DNA of 33,560 bases from JBKGYG01 sp046546235. GTDB taxonomy: Bacteria > Bacillota > Clostridia > Lachnospirales > DSM-24629. The notes beneath the pieces are model-generated. The model was not told the DNA's origin. It saw only the letters and a program-made list of their open reading frames with translations, and ran no database searches. The DNA lies in the NCBI GenBank assembly GCA_046546235.1, contig JBKGYG010000013.1:1-33560 (forward strand). Direction: 5' to 3'. Both the position numbers and the translations under genes were made by a program. Shown piece by piece: positions 1 through 8,241 of the stretch. Every line of letters begins with the position of its first letter. The first letter of the stretch is position 1.

Positions 1-1107
1 TATCTTGTCTTTTGACATCTCTTTTGCTCTCTTTAATCCATATGCTACTGCATGGGAGCTTTCTAATGCTGGTATAATACCTTCTAAGTGGCTTAATAAT
101 ACAAAAGCATCAACTGCTTCATCATCTGTGATTGGAACGTATTTAGCCCTTTTTATATCATTAAGATGGGCATGTTCTGGTCCAATACCTGGATAATCTA
201 ATCCAGCAGATATAGAATGAGCTAATTCAATATTACCTGAATCATCTTGTAAGAGATATGTCTTCATACCATGTAATACTCCCACATCGCCTTTATTAAT
301 AGAACAAGCATGTTTTTTTGTTTCAATCCCTTTACCAGCAGCTTCAACTCCTATTAGTTCAGTTTCTTCATCTTCAACAAATGGATAAAACATACCCATA
401 GCATTACTACCACCGCCAACACACGCAATAATTGAGTCTGGCAGTCTACCTTCTTTTTCAAGAATCTGCTCTTTAGTCTCATCTCCTATAACTCTTTGTA
501 AGCTTCTTACCATTTTAGGATATGGATGCGGTCCAACTACAGAACCAATTACATAGAATGTATCTTCAACATCTTTTGCCCAAGAACGTATAGCTTCACT
601 TGTTGCTTCACTTAACGTTTTGCTTCCTGTTGAAACTCCAACAACCTTAGCTCCTAATAATTCCATTCTAAAAACATTAAGGGCTTGACGCTTCATATCT
701 TCTTCACCCATATAAACGGTACAAGGTAGATTAAATAGTGCTGCACCTGTTGCAGTTGCAACTCCGTGTTGTCCTGCCCCTGTTTCAGCAATTACTTTTT
801 TCTTACCTAGTCGTTTTGCTAAGAGAATCTGACCTATAACATTATTAATCTTATGTGCTCCAGTATGGTTCAAATCTTCTCTTTTTAAATATATCTTTGG
901 TCCACGTAATTTTTTAGTTAATCGTTCTGCATAATATAATGGACTTTTACGACCAATATAATCTTCTTTATAATAATTGAATTCTTTGATAAAGGATTCA
1001 TCTTGCATAGCATTTTCAAAAGCATCTTCTAATTCTTTAAGTGTTTCCATTAATGTTTCTGGGACATATTGTCCGCCATATATACCAAACTTATTATTTT
1101 GTTCCAA
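1..1107 (-). CDS. trpB: Tryptophan synthase beta chain, partial at the 3' end
   Basis: TrpB condenses indole with serine, using pyridoxal phosphate, in the last step of tryptophan synthesis; it normally works as an alpha2-beta2 complex with TrpA. The reading frame is open from a TTG start to the window edge (369 codons). It begins EQNNKFGIYGGQYVPETL, the usual TrpB opening, and the last visible residues are AKEMSKDKI, so only about 25 C-terminal residues are missing. The TTG start is chosen because an AGGAAGGTGAG ribosome-binding site lies just upstream and no better start aligns with the family. The gene overlaps the end of trpF by 14 bases, which suggests translational coupling. trpA would be expected just beyond the left edge, but this cannot be seen. 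Confidence 0.97.
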   Translation of the reverse strand, partial: MEQNNKFGIYGGQYVPETLMETLKELEDAFENAMQDESFIKEFNYYKEDYIGRKSPLYYAERLTKKLRGPKIYLKREDLNHTGAHKINNVIGQILLAKRLGKKKVIAETGAGQHGVATATGAALFNLPCTVYMGEEDMKRQALNVFRMELLGAKVVGVSTGSKTLSEATSEAIRSWAKDVEDTFYVIGSVVGPHPYPKMVRSLQRVIGDETKEQILEKEGRLPDSIIACVGGGSNAMGMFYPFVEDEETELIGVEAAGKGIETKKHACSINKGDVGVLHGMKTYLLQDDSGNIELAHSISAGLDYPGIGPEHAHLNDIKRAKYVPITDDEAVDAFVLLSHLEGIIPALESSHAVAYGLKRAKEMSKDKI

Positions 1108-1699
1108 ATTCTCTCACCTTCCTAACAAATTCTTTTATTTTATTTAAATCTTTACCATTATGATTTTCTACACCGGAACTTACATCCACTATATCTGGGT
1201 GTATTTTTTCTATAGCCATTTTTATATTATCAGCACTTAATCCCCCAGCTAGTATCAAAGGTTTGTTTAATTTTATACTTTCAAGGAGTGTCCAATCAAA
1301 TGTTTTACCACTTCCAGGCTTTCTGCCATCAAAAATATAACCTATAATTGATTTATGATATATCAAATTACTCATATCTTCAAAGTTGTTTACCGAAACT
1401 GCTTGCCATAATGGAATATTGATTTTATTAATTACCTCTTCATATAATTTACCATGCCATTGAATAATATCAAACCCAGAATTTGAAATTTGTTTTAATA
1501 ATTCCTTATTAGGTTCTACAACAACAGCTACTGATTTTATGTTTTTGCTAAGATTTTGTTTTAATTCCTTTGCTTGTTCTATTGTTATCTGACGCTTACT
1601 TTTAGCAAAAACAAAACCTACATAATCAATATTTAATTTATTAAGACAGTTTATCTCTGATGGTTTTTTTATGCCACATATTTTAATTTTAGGAATCAT
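1094..1699 (-). CDS. trpF: Phosphoribosylanthranilate isomerase
   Basis: TrpF catalyses the Amadori rearrangement of phosphoribosylanthranilate to CdRP in tryptophan synthesis. The product is about 201 residues, as usual for this single TIM-barrel enzyme. It begins IPKIKICGIKKP with the catalytic Cys at residue 8. The DGRKPGSGKTFDW segment carries the general-acid Asp, and PLILAGGLSADNI forms the C-terminal phosphate-binding site. An in-frame upstream ATG would add ten residues (LLLRSGKGI) unlike the family. The inner ATG is preferred because it follows AAGGAGTGGAAAGGG and places the KICG motif correctly. It overlaps the end of trpC by 11 bases and is followed at once by trpB. Confidence 0.96.
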   Translation of the reverse strand: MIPKIKICGIKKPSEINCLNKLNIDYVGFVFAKSKRQITIEQAKELKQNLSKNIKSVAVVVEPNKELLKQISNSGFDIIQWHGKLYEEVINKINIPLWQAVSVNNFEDMSNLIYHKSIIGYIFDGRKPGSGKTFDWTLLESIKLNKPLILAGGLSADNIKMAIEKIHPDIVDVSSGVENHNGKDLNKIKEFVRKVREFGTK

Positions 1700-2477
1700 A
1701 ATACCCTTTCCACTCCTTAATAATAACATCTGGATTACTTGATTTCATCAGACTAGTACCAACTAATACTCCGTTTATTGTAACATCTTTTAATTGTTTT
1801 ATATCATCAATTGTTTTAATTCCACTCTCTGAGACTACTAATCTATCAGAGATATATTCACATAACTCTTTAGTTGTAGATAGATTTATTGTAAAATCTT
1901 TTAGATCCCTATTATTAATACCAATAATTCTTGTGTTAGTTTTAATTGCTTTTTTTAAATCATCAGTATCATGCACTTCTAATAATACTTCAAGTTTTAA
2001 TTGTCTTGCTAATTTTACGTAATTTATAAGCTGTTCTTCTTTTAGTGTTGTAGCAATTAGTAATATAGCATCTGCTCCTATTGCTTTAGATTCATAAATC
2101 TGATAAGGATCTATTATAAAATCTTTTCTAAGCAAAGGTTTTTTAGTCAACTTTCTAACCTTCTTGAAAATATCTATATTTCCAGCAAAAAAATCTTCTT
2201 CAGTTAGTACAGATATTGCATCTACTGACTGAGAATATTTTTCTACTCTCTCATATAGATTTAGTTTAAAATCAATTGTTCCAGTTGACGGAGAAGCGTG
2301 TTTTATCTCTCCGATAACTGATAATCCATCTTTGCTCATAGCCTGATAGAATTTATTTTCACCATTTTCAAATTCAAGTTTACTAAAAGCTTCATTCTTT
2401 AATGTTTCAAGTGATTTTTCTTGTTTTGTGTTTTTTAATCGAATTTTTTTCTTGGATATTATATCATCAAGAATCAT
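1689..2477 (-). CDS. trpC: Indole-3-glycerol phosphate synthase
   Basis: TrpC decarboxylates and cyclises CdRP to indole-3-glycerol phosphate. The 262-residue TIM barrel shows the family signature VIGEIKHASPSTG with the catalytic Lys. It also has LLRKDFIIDPYQIYES (second active-site Lys), LLEVHD, INNRDL and SESGI near the C-terminus. The start codon sits in an ATGA overlap with the trpD stop, and a GAGGTGAT ribosome-binding site lies within trpD. This coupling is typical of trp operons. TrpC and TrpF are separate proteins here, as in most Firmicutes, not fused as in E. coli. Confidence 0.97.
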   Translation of the reverse strand: MILDDIISKKKIRLKNTKQEKSLETLKNEAFSKLEFENGENKFYQAMSKDGLSVIGEIKHASPSTGTIDFKLNLYERVEKYSQSVDAISVLTEEDFFAGNIDIFKKVRKLTKKPLLRKDFIIDPYQIYESKAIGADAILLIATTLKEEQLINYVKLARQLKLEVLLEVHDTDDLKKAIKTNTRIIGINNRDLKDFTINLSTTKELCEYISDRLVVSESGIKTIDDIKQLKDVTINGVLVGTSLMKSSNPDVIIKEWKGYYDS

Positions 2478-3493
2478 GATGCTATCACCTCAGTATAAGA
2501 AGCAAATGCTTGTAATTTTTCATACGCTAATCCACTATCAAGAATTTTACTAGCATATTCTATACCTTCATCTATTGATTCTACTTTATTAGAAACATAA
2601 AGAGCAGCAGCACAATTTAATAATAAAATATCTCTTTTGGGCCCTCTTGCTCCTTGAAATAAATCAAGTAATATCTGTGCATTTACTTCCTTTCCTCCAC
2701 CAGTAACATCAGATAACTTTGCTCTTGTTAAGCCAAAATCTTCAGGTTTAATTATATAATTTCTTAAGTTTCCATTTATAAGTTCTGTAACTTTAGTTGG
2801 TGCAGAAATTGATATTTCATCCAAACCATCTTCACCATGTACAACCATAGCCCTTTTTACCCCTAATAAACCAAGGGACTCAGCCATCACTTCTGTTAAA
2901 TTACCATCATAAACACCTAATAGCTGTGATTTTGCTAATGCTGGGTTAGATAATGGCCCTAATATATTAAATAACGTTCTAAACCCTAAAGTTTTTCTTA
3001 CAGGCATTGCGTATTTCATAGCTTGATGAAATTTAGGTGCAAACATAAAACCAATATTGTGGTTTAATACACAGTCTTTTACTTGTTCTTTATTCAAGTT
3101 TATATTTACTTTTAAAGCTTCTAAAACGTCAGCACCACCACATTTACTGCTTATACTTCTATTTCCATGTTTTACAACTTTTACATCAGCAGAAGCTAAT
3201 ACTAAAGCAACCCCTGTTGATATGTTAAATGTATCTAAACAATCTCCCCCAGTACCGCAAGTATCAACTGTATCATAATCTGTAAGATTAACTCTTTCTG
3301 CTTTTTCTCTCATTACCTTAGCAGCTCCAGCTATCTCTTCAGCTGTTTCACCTTTCATTTTTAAAGCTGTTAAAAAAGATGATAATAGAATAGTATCTGC
3401 TTCACCATTCATAATCTCATTCATAACTTCTATCATATTATTTTTTGTAAGATTTTTTTTATTAACTACTGCCTGAGTCGCTTCTTTAATCAT
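2474..3493 (-). CDS. trpD: Anthranilate phosphoribosyltransferase
   Basis: TrpD transfers phosphoribosyl from PRPP to anthranilate. The 339-residue product has the family hallmarks: a helical N-terminal domain, the PRPP-binding loop DTCGTGGDCLDTFNISTG, the KHGNRSISSKCGGADVLEAL segment and HHxxL-region equivalents. The glycine-rich loop has Cys after GGD where Gly is more common, a small variation. It is a stand-alone enzyme not fused to TrpG. It lies one base downstream of trpG and overlaps trpC by four bases. Confidence 0.97.
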   Translation of the reverse strand: MIKEATQAVVNKKNLTKNNMIEVMNEIMNGEADTILLSSFLTALKMKGETAEEIAGAAKVMREKAERVNLTDYDTVDTCGTGGDCLDTFNISTGVALVLASADVKVVKHGNRSISSKCGGADVLEALKVNINLNKEQVKDCVLNHNIGFMFAPKFHQAMKYAMPVRKTLGFRTLFNILGPLSNPALAKSQLLGVYDGNLTEVMAESLGLLGVKRAMVVHGEDGLDEISISAPTKVTELINGNLRNYIIKPEDFGLTRAKLSDVTGGGKEVNAQILLDLFQGARGPKRDILLLNCAAALYVSNKVESIDEGIEYASKILDSGLAYEKLQAFASYTEVIAS

Positions 3494-3494
3494 A

Positions 3495-4061
3495 TTAAAT
3501 CACTCCTTCTAAAAAATTTTTAATTAAATCATGACCTTGATCTGTATATACAGATTCTGGATGAAATTGCAATCCAATAGTTGGATAATTTTTATGTTTT
3601 ATTCCCATTATTTCGCCATCATCAGTTTCAGCAATATTAATTATTTCAGGTGGTAAAGTACCGTTAATTGCTAATGAATGATACCTTGCTACTGGTAAAG
3701 GATTTAATATATCCTTAAAAATACCATCACTACCATGTTTAATAGTTGATTGTTTTCCGTGGAATAGCTTTTTTGCATAACCTACAGTTCCTCCAAAAGC
3801 TTCAGCTATACATTGGTGTCCTAAACAAATCCCAAGTATTGGTATTGTTTTAGCAAATCTTTTTATCAAATCTACACATATTCCAGCATCTTTTGGTGAT
3901 TTTGGTCCTGGTGATATAATTATCTTATCTGGTTTCATTTCTTCTATCTCTTCTAATGTTATTTTGTCATTTCGTTTTACAACTATATTAGGATTTATCT
4001 TGCCAATATATTGGTATAAGTTGTAAGTAAAGGAATCGTAGTTATCTATCAGTAAAATCAT
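3495..4061 (-). CDS. trpG: Anthranilate synthase component II (glutamine amidotransferase)
   Basis: TrpG is the class I glutamine amidotransferase subunit that releases ammonia for TrpE. The 188 residues carry the nucleophile elbow GICLGHQ (Cys79) and the catalytic His/Glu in FHPES (His167, Glu169). The conserved opening ILLIDNYDSFTYNLYQY is also present. The start codon overlaps the trpE stop as ATGA, with GAGGAGG as ribosome-binding site. In some Bacilli this subunit is shared with folate synthesis (PabA); its place between trpE and trpD argues that its main job here is tryptophan synthesis. Confidence 0.96.
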   Translation of the reverse strand: MILLIDNYDSFTYNLYQYIGKINPNIVVKRNDKITLEEIEEMKPDKIIISPGPKSPKDAGICVDLIKRFAKTIPILGICLGHQCIAEAFGGTVGYAKKLFHGKQSTIKHGSDGIFKDILNPLPVARYHSLAINGTLPPEIINIAETDDGEIMGIKHKNYPTIGLQFHPESVYTDQGHDLIKNFLEGVI

Positions 4062-5470
4062 AATTCTTCAACCTCCTCAAGCAATATTTTTGATAATGCT
4101 TTTGCTTTATGACGACATTCTTCGTATTCTATCTCAGGTACTGAATCTGCAACAATTCCAGCTCCAGCCTGCAAATAAATCCGATTATCTTTCTTAATCA
4201 TTGTTCTAATTGTTATACAGTAGTCAATGTTGCCATTGAATCCAAAGTAACCAATAGCCCCTCCATATAAACCTCGTTGAAAAGTTTCTAATTCGTCAAT
4301 GATTTCCATAGCTCTAATCTTCGGTGCACCACTTAATGTTCCAGCTGGTAGAAAAGAAGCTAATATATCTAGTGGATGATGATTATTATTAAGCCCTTCT
4401 ACAAGGGATACTATGTGCATCACGTGTGAGTAATAATGAACTGACATAAATTCTGTTACATTAACGCTATCGAATTTAGCAATCTTACCCATATCATTTC
4501 TAGCTAAGTCAACTAACATTACATGTTCTGCCCTTTCTTTTTCATCTTCTATAAGCTCTTTTTCTAACATTAAATCTTCTTCTTTTGTACTTCCTCTTTT
4601 TCTTGTTCCGGCTATTGGACATGTTAGAACTTTATCTCCTGTTTTCTTTACAAGCATTTCTGGCGAACTTCCTATTATCTCAAATTCATCATAATTAAAA
4701 TAATAGAGATAAGGTGATGGATTTAATTCCCTTAAATCTTTAAATAACTGAAAGCCATTAGTACTACTTTCTATGCACCATCTTTGAGATAATACTACTT
4801 GGAAGATATGCCCTTCTTTTATATAATGTTTTGCTTTGTTAACTTTTTCTGAATATGAGTCAACTGTATCTGATCGTGCTATTACTTTTCCGTCTAATTT
4901 CTTGTTGTTTTCTTTTACATTACTAACTGTTATATTTGATATATCATCTATGATTTTTTCTAATTTATTAATTGCTCTTCCTTCACCTTCTGATGATTCA
5001 TTTTCTAAAACTACAGCAGTAATTGTATTTGTTATATGATCAATGCATAAGAATTCTAATACTAACCAGAGTTGTACTGGTTCTATCCCAATCTCATCGT
5101 CATTTGTATTTGGTATTTCTTCAGAATATCTTATAAAATCATATCCTATTGCACCAACTAAACCACCTTCAAAAGGTAAATCTAGTGTGTTTTTAACTTT
5201 GAAACTATTCATATATTCCTTTAAAGCTTCTATTGGGTTGCCTTTTATTTTTCTAATATTTCCTTTTAAGTCTTCTATGCTAGTGCAGTCTGATGTTGAG
5301 GTGATTTTTTCATATGGATTTTTTCCTATAAATGAATATCTACCCTCTTCTTTACTATAACTTTCTAGTAAAAATCCTTGCTCATCACCAACATAGTTTT
5401 CATATAATGCAGTTGGACATATGTTAATACTTGATGTATTTTTTGAGTATATTTTTAATTGATTTTCCAT
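4058..5470 (-). CDS. trpE: Anthranilate synthase component I
   Basis: TrpE converts chorismate plus ammonia to anthranilate, the first committed step of tryptophan synthesis. The 470-residue chorismate-binding protein contains LLES at residues 34-37, the segment that in characterised TrpE enzymes helps bind tryptophan for feedback inhibition. It also has NPSPYLYY, SSPEML, PIAGTRKRG and SGAPKIRAMEIIDELE near the active site. The presence of LLES and the operon context favour TrpE over PabB. It is the first gene of trpEGDCFB and follows a T-box leader. Translation starts at ATG after GGAAGTGAGGG. Confidence 0.97.
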   Translation of the reverse strand: MENQLKIYSKNTSSINICPTALYENYVGDEQGFLLESYSKEEGRYSFIGKNPYEKITSTSDCTSIEDLKGNIRKIKGNPIEALKEYMNSFKVKNTLDLPFEGGLVGAIGYDFIRYSEEIPNTNDDEIGIEPVQLWLVLEFLCIDHITNTITAVVLENESSEGEGRAINKLEKIIDDISNITVSNVKENNKKLDGKVIARSDTVDSYSEKVNKAKHYIKEGHIFQVVLSQRWCIESSTNGFQLFKDLRELNPSPYLYYFNYDEFEIIGSSPEMLVKKTGDKVLTCPIAGTRKRGSTKEEDLMLEKELIEDEKERAEHVMLVDLARNDMGKIAKFDSVNVTEFMSVHYYSHVMHIVSLVEGLNNNHHPLDILASFLPAGTLSGAPKIRAMEIIDELETFQRGLYGGAIGYFGFNGNIDYCITIRTMIKKDNRIYLQAGAGIVADSVPEIEYEECRHKAKALSKILLEEVEEL

Positions 5471-5498
5471 TAAATACCCTCACTTCCTATATTAATTC

Positions 5499-5517
5499 AA
5501 ATCTTATTATAAGATTT
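5499..5517. repeat. 19-bp palindrome between the T-box terminator and trpE
   Basis: Two perfect 9-base arms (AAATCTTAT and ATAAGATTT) flank a single central base. The palindrome lies about 29 bases upstream of the trpE start and is not part of the T-box fold. It could be a DNA operator, an mRNA hairpin, or chance in an AT-rich spacer. The centre contains TATAAT on the minus strand. Confidence 0.5.
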
Positions 5518-5614
5518 AATTTATTATTTAAATTTATAGCATCATAATTATTTAATGTTATATAGCAAATGTACTTGCCTTACTCTTTTTCTATAGTGAT
5601 TTAAATTAAAGTAT

Positions 5615-5955
5615 TAAAAAACGCACCATCCCAAATAATGGGACGATGCGTACCGTGGTGCCACCCAAGTTAGAATGTTCTAAATTATATAAAAGGTGGT
5701 TTTTTGTAATAAAAAAAGTATTCCTCCAATTTGGAAAAATACTTATATGCCACCAAATAAAACTTAACATTCTCTCTCATTTTTCAGATACGGAATTATT
5801 AATTCGATATCCTACCTCTGTAACGTGAGGAACACGGCATCAGATACTAATACTTTCACCTTGCGTCTCCCAAACCCATTCCTTATAGCCCTCTGTACCG
5901 ATCTCCCACCAACTATCGGCTCGCTGAAACATAAATCTATAAGTACTCTTTTTGA
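5615..5955 (-). promoter_or_regulatory. T-box leader (tRNA-Trp sensing) upstream of trpE
   Basis: Read on the minus strand, the leader holds a long Stem I. Its base is AGTACTT pairing with AAGTATT, and its distal part contains GAGCCGATAGTTGGTGGGAG. A candidate specifier segment, GAATGGGTTTGGG, offers Trp codons TGG at 5876-5878 and 5870-5872. A 12-base-pair hairpin follows at about 5717-5745. The T-box core GGGTGGCACCACGG lies at 5653-5666. The competing terminator, with arms 5640-5651 and 5621-5632 (12 pairs, two of them G-U), is followed by five U. The UGGC in the core would pair with GCCA, matching the G discriminator base of tRNA-Trp. Uncharged tRNA-Trp is therefore predicted to stabilise the antiterminator and switch on trpEGDCFB. 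Confidence 0.93.
5616..5651 (-). terminator. Conditional intrinsic terminator of the trp T-box
   Basis: ACGCATCGTCCC pairs with GGGATGGTGCGT across a 7-base loop, and TTTTT follows. The 5' arm lies immediately after the T-box core, as needed for mutually exclusive antiterminator folding. Confidence 0.9.
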
Positions 5956-5985
5956 TCATAGACTTTAAATTATTAATTTATATAA

Positions 5986-6014
5986 ATCTTATCAGATGTT
6001 TTTATAATTGTCAA
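5986..6014 (-). promoter_or_regulatory. Sigma-A-type promoter for the trp operon
   Basis: TTGACA (6009-6014) and TAAGAT (5986-5991) are separated by 17 bases, just upstream of T-box Stem I. Initiation is expected near 5979. The -35 box includes the stop codon of the upstream epimerase remnant. Confidence 0.85.
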
Positions 6015-6496
6015 TCACTATTTGCAATATATTTCACATGTTCTTTTATCTTTTCAAATGAGTCAAATTTATATCCAAACTCTTCTTCCATAGCTGAAAC
6101 ATCGAATAAGTACTCTCCTTTTATCCATCCCTTATCTTCAAGGTTAATAGAACTATTTGAACCCGTATATTGGATAGCATATCTAGCTACCTCTTCCCAA
6201 GTAACAAATTCAGTACCTAATCCCATAAATATTCTTCGGTTTAAATTGGATGTAAGTAAAGAAGAATATAACTTTGCTAAATCACCAGCCCAAATAAATT
6301 GAGTTCCGTCATTTTTGGTAATATTGATTGGCTCATTGTTTTTTGCTTGTTTTACTATATCTCGAAATCTACTATCAGGTTGAATATAACTACCCTCAAC
6401 AACAGGATTGCCAAATGTATAACCAGGTCTAATTATATTACATCTGATATCGTGCGTATGGGATATAGCTAATAGATTTCTTTTTATTATAACATA
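6011..6496 (-). pseudogene. C-terminal remnant of an NAD-dependent sugar epimerase/dehydratase
   Basis: About 160 residues resemble the C-terminal half of extended short-chain dehydrogenases. They contain a YxxxK catalytic pair (YVIIK), then HDIRCNIIRPGYTFGNP and a substrate-domain tail ending in EFGYKFDSFEKIKEHVKYI. The N-terminal half with the GxxGxxG cofactor-binding fold is absent. The open frame continues upstream only into the serpin terminator hairpin, where the residues look random and no ribosome-binding site is found. I infer a 5'-truncated relic whose homology starts at about the catalytic Tyr. It may still be transcribed by read-through, but a functional enzyme is unlikely. Confidence 0.75.
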
Positions 6497-6497
6497 A

Positions 6498-6520
6498 AAC
6501 GGACCAACTTGTGGTCCGTT
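6498..6520 (-). terminator. Intrinsic terminator after the serpin gene
   Basis: On the minus strand AACGGACCA pairs perfectly with TGGTCCGTT across a 5-base loop and is followed by TTATG. The stem ends in a short T run, and the hairpin lies about 17 bases past the serpin stop codon. Confidence 0.8.
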
Positions 6521-6536
6521 AAGAGAATTATTTATT

Positions 6537-7850
6537 TTATTCAAGATCACCTATTTTACCCATAAAAAGTATTACACCAGTATAATTATCTCTTATCACA
6601 AAGAAAAAAGGTTGGTCAGCTATAAAAACAGGTTTAAACTCATCTTCTATAGGCATTGATTCAGTTGTTATATCCACAACAGTTGCTGCAGCTGCTTCAC
6701 TTCCTTTTTCGTTCACTTCAATAACTGCTTTGTGACTAACTGAGCTAACAAAAAGATCATTTTCTATTTTAGTTAAGTCTGCATCATTTGTAAATGATTC
6801 TTCCATTCCTAATGATTTTAAGGAATTTTTTAATTCTTTAACACCATAATCTACTTTGAATTTGGGAAACTTTACTTCTACATTTTCGTATTCTCTAAAG
6901 TTACCAAACATTTCATTGAATTTATCATAATCTAAATTACTTATAATAGTCTCAATGTCATTATTGTCATTTTGTGGTACAAATGCATACATAGATATTC
7001 TTTCCCTACCATAAGGTAATTCTACCCCTATTAACTCATCATTTTGAAAGAAGTCAAACTCTTCAAATTGATGCATCATATCTACTTCTGTTGTTTTATC
7101 AATACTAAAGAAGTCTTCTTTTTTAGTTCTGTTTTCATCAAATTGTTTTGTCCAATCTCCTTTAAAATAAATTGCATTAATAAGATACATAACTGTATCA
7201 ATATTTATTTCATTTATCATTTTACTGATCATATCATCAGTAGCATTACTTATCCATTGATTAATCTCATCTACTGTATTAGAATTATTGAAATCTTTTG
7301 TATAAACTTCACTAAAAAAATAATCTTCTAATACATCAATATAGTTTTCTTTAGGTTTAAAGGTATCTCGTATCCAAGTAGAATTTGCTACATTTATTTT
7401 TACATCAGCATCTGCTCTTAGTAAACTAATCATCAAATTTTTATAAGTCTCATTAATATCATCCATAGAAGTTTCATCATAATGTAACACCTTAGCAATC
7501 TCTTCTTTAGTTGTTGTATCAGCACCATTATATAACATAGTTAAAGCCGAACTTATGCTATAAGGTGAGATGAAAATATTTTTCTCATCATCTTTTTCCA
7601 GCTCTTTATATAGGTCAAAAGCAAATCTATTAATAAGATTGATAACATCTCTATCAACTTGACTTGCCAAATCATCTGATTCAGCATAAACCTCAGATAT
7701 TTTATTTTTTGATAAATTATCAAACTCTGTTTTTAAATCCTCTAATAAATTATTATTAGTTGATAAATCATTTTTATTAGATTGTTTATTGCAAGCAGTA
7801 CTTGTGGCAATAATAATAAATATAAATATTAATATTAATTTTTGTTTCAT
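6537..7850 (-). CDS. Serpin-family protease inhibitor, predicted lipoprotein
   Basis: The 437-residue protein begins with a hydrophobic signal ending at TSTAC, a plausible though imperfect lipobox (Cys20), so it is probably tethered outside the membrane. A polar linker follows to about residue 68, then a full serpin fold starting at FAFDLYKELEKDDEKNIFISPYSIS. The reactive-centre hinge GSEAAAAT (residues 383-390) keeps the small-residue pattern of inhibitory serpins. Family spacing puts the scissile bond near Glu397-Ser398, but that is only a length-based prediction. The family C-terminus PFFFVIRDNYTGVILFMGKI is intact. No dockerin is seen. The start follows AAAGGAG. It is flanked by a possibly truncated unknown ORF and an epimerase remnant, so it may be a later arrival. 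Confidence 0.94.
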   Translation of the reverse strand: MKQKLILIFIFIIIATSTACNKQSNKNDLSTNNNLLEDLKTEFDNLSKNKISEVYAESDDLASQVDRDVINLINRFAFDLYKELEKDDEKNIFISPYSISSALTMLYNGADTTTKEEIAKVLHYDETSMDDINETYKNLMISLLRADADVKINVANSTWIRDTFKPKENYIDVLEDYFFSEVYTKDFNNSNTVDEINQWISNATDDMISKMINEINIDTVMYLINAIYFKGDWTKQFDENRTKKEDFFSIDKTTEVDMMHQFEEFDFFQNDELIGVELPYGRERISMYAFVPQNDNNDIETIISNLDYDKFNEMFGNFREYENVEVKFPKFKVDYGVKELKNSLKSLGMEESFTNDADLTKIENDLFVSSVSHKAVIEVNEKGSEAAAATVVDITTESMPIEDEFKPVFIADQPFFFVIRDNYTGVILFMGKIGDLE

Positions 7851-7922
7851 AAAAAAACTCCTTTCACTTCTTTTTTTGTTAAACGAATTTAAGAATATTT
7901 ATGTTCCTTTCTATTGTTATTA

Positions 7923-8213
7923 TTACCATTTTTTATCATTTACTTCAAGTTCAATATCACCAAACATATTTATTTTAACTTTATATCCCTTATCTTTCCA
8001 ATTATATGTAATTTCTTTTGTATTATTTAAAAAGTCTTTTTTTTCTTCAATAGAATTGTTTACAAAATAATAGCAATTTTGCTTTTTAACCTCATATTCT
8101 GTATATCCCCATGATTTAATGCCATCATATTCAAATTCATAAACTACTATATATCGTTCATCTACAAACTGATATATTTTTATTTCTATTATATTATACC
8201 AAAAAAGAGCCAT
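7923..8213 (-). CDS. Uncharacterised ORF of 96 codons, possibly 5'-truncated
   Basis: I do not recognise this protein. It is rich in aromatic and charged residues (YEFEYDGIKSWGYTEYEVKK, DIELEVNDKKW), with no signal peptide or membrane segment. Its only ATG falls in the loop of the proA terminator hairpin with no ribosome-binding site, and no other ATG, GTG or TTG follows near the start. The true N-terminus may therefore be missing and the ORF may be a gene relic. Against that, the frame is intact and the composition looks protein-like. It ends about 70 bases before the serpin start. Confidence 0.4.
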   Translation of the reverse strand: MALFWYNIIEIKIYQFVDERYIVVYEFEYDGIKSWGYTEYEVKKQNCYYFVNNSIEEKKDFLNNTKEITYNWKDKGYKVKINMFGDIELEVNDKKW

Positions 8214-8228
8214 TTTTGGCTCTTTTTT
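8201..8228. terminator. Strong terminator after proA, symmetrical
   Basis: Arms AAAAAAGAGCCA and TGGCTCTTTTTT pair perfectly across a 4-base loop, giving an A tract before and a T tract after the stem on either strand. It lies just past the proA stop and should end the flavoprotein-proB-proA unit. Confidence 0.92.
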
Positions 8229-8241
8229 GCGAAAAATTATT

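Noticed and set aside
7851..7960. Promoter for the serpin gene
   Set aside because: TTGAAG with TAATAA at 17 bases is too weak to call in AT-rich DNA.
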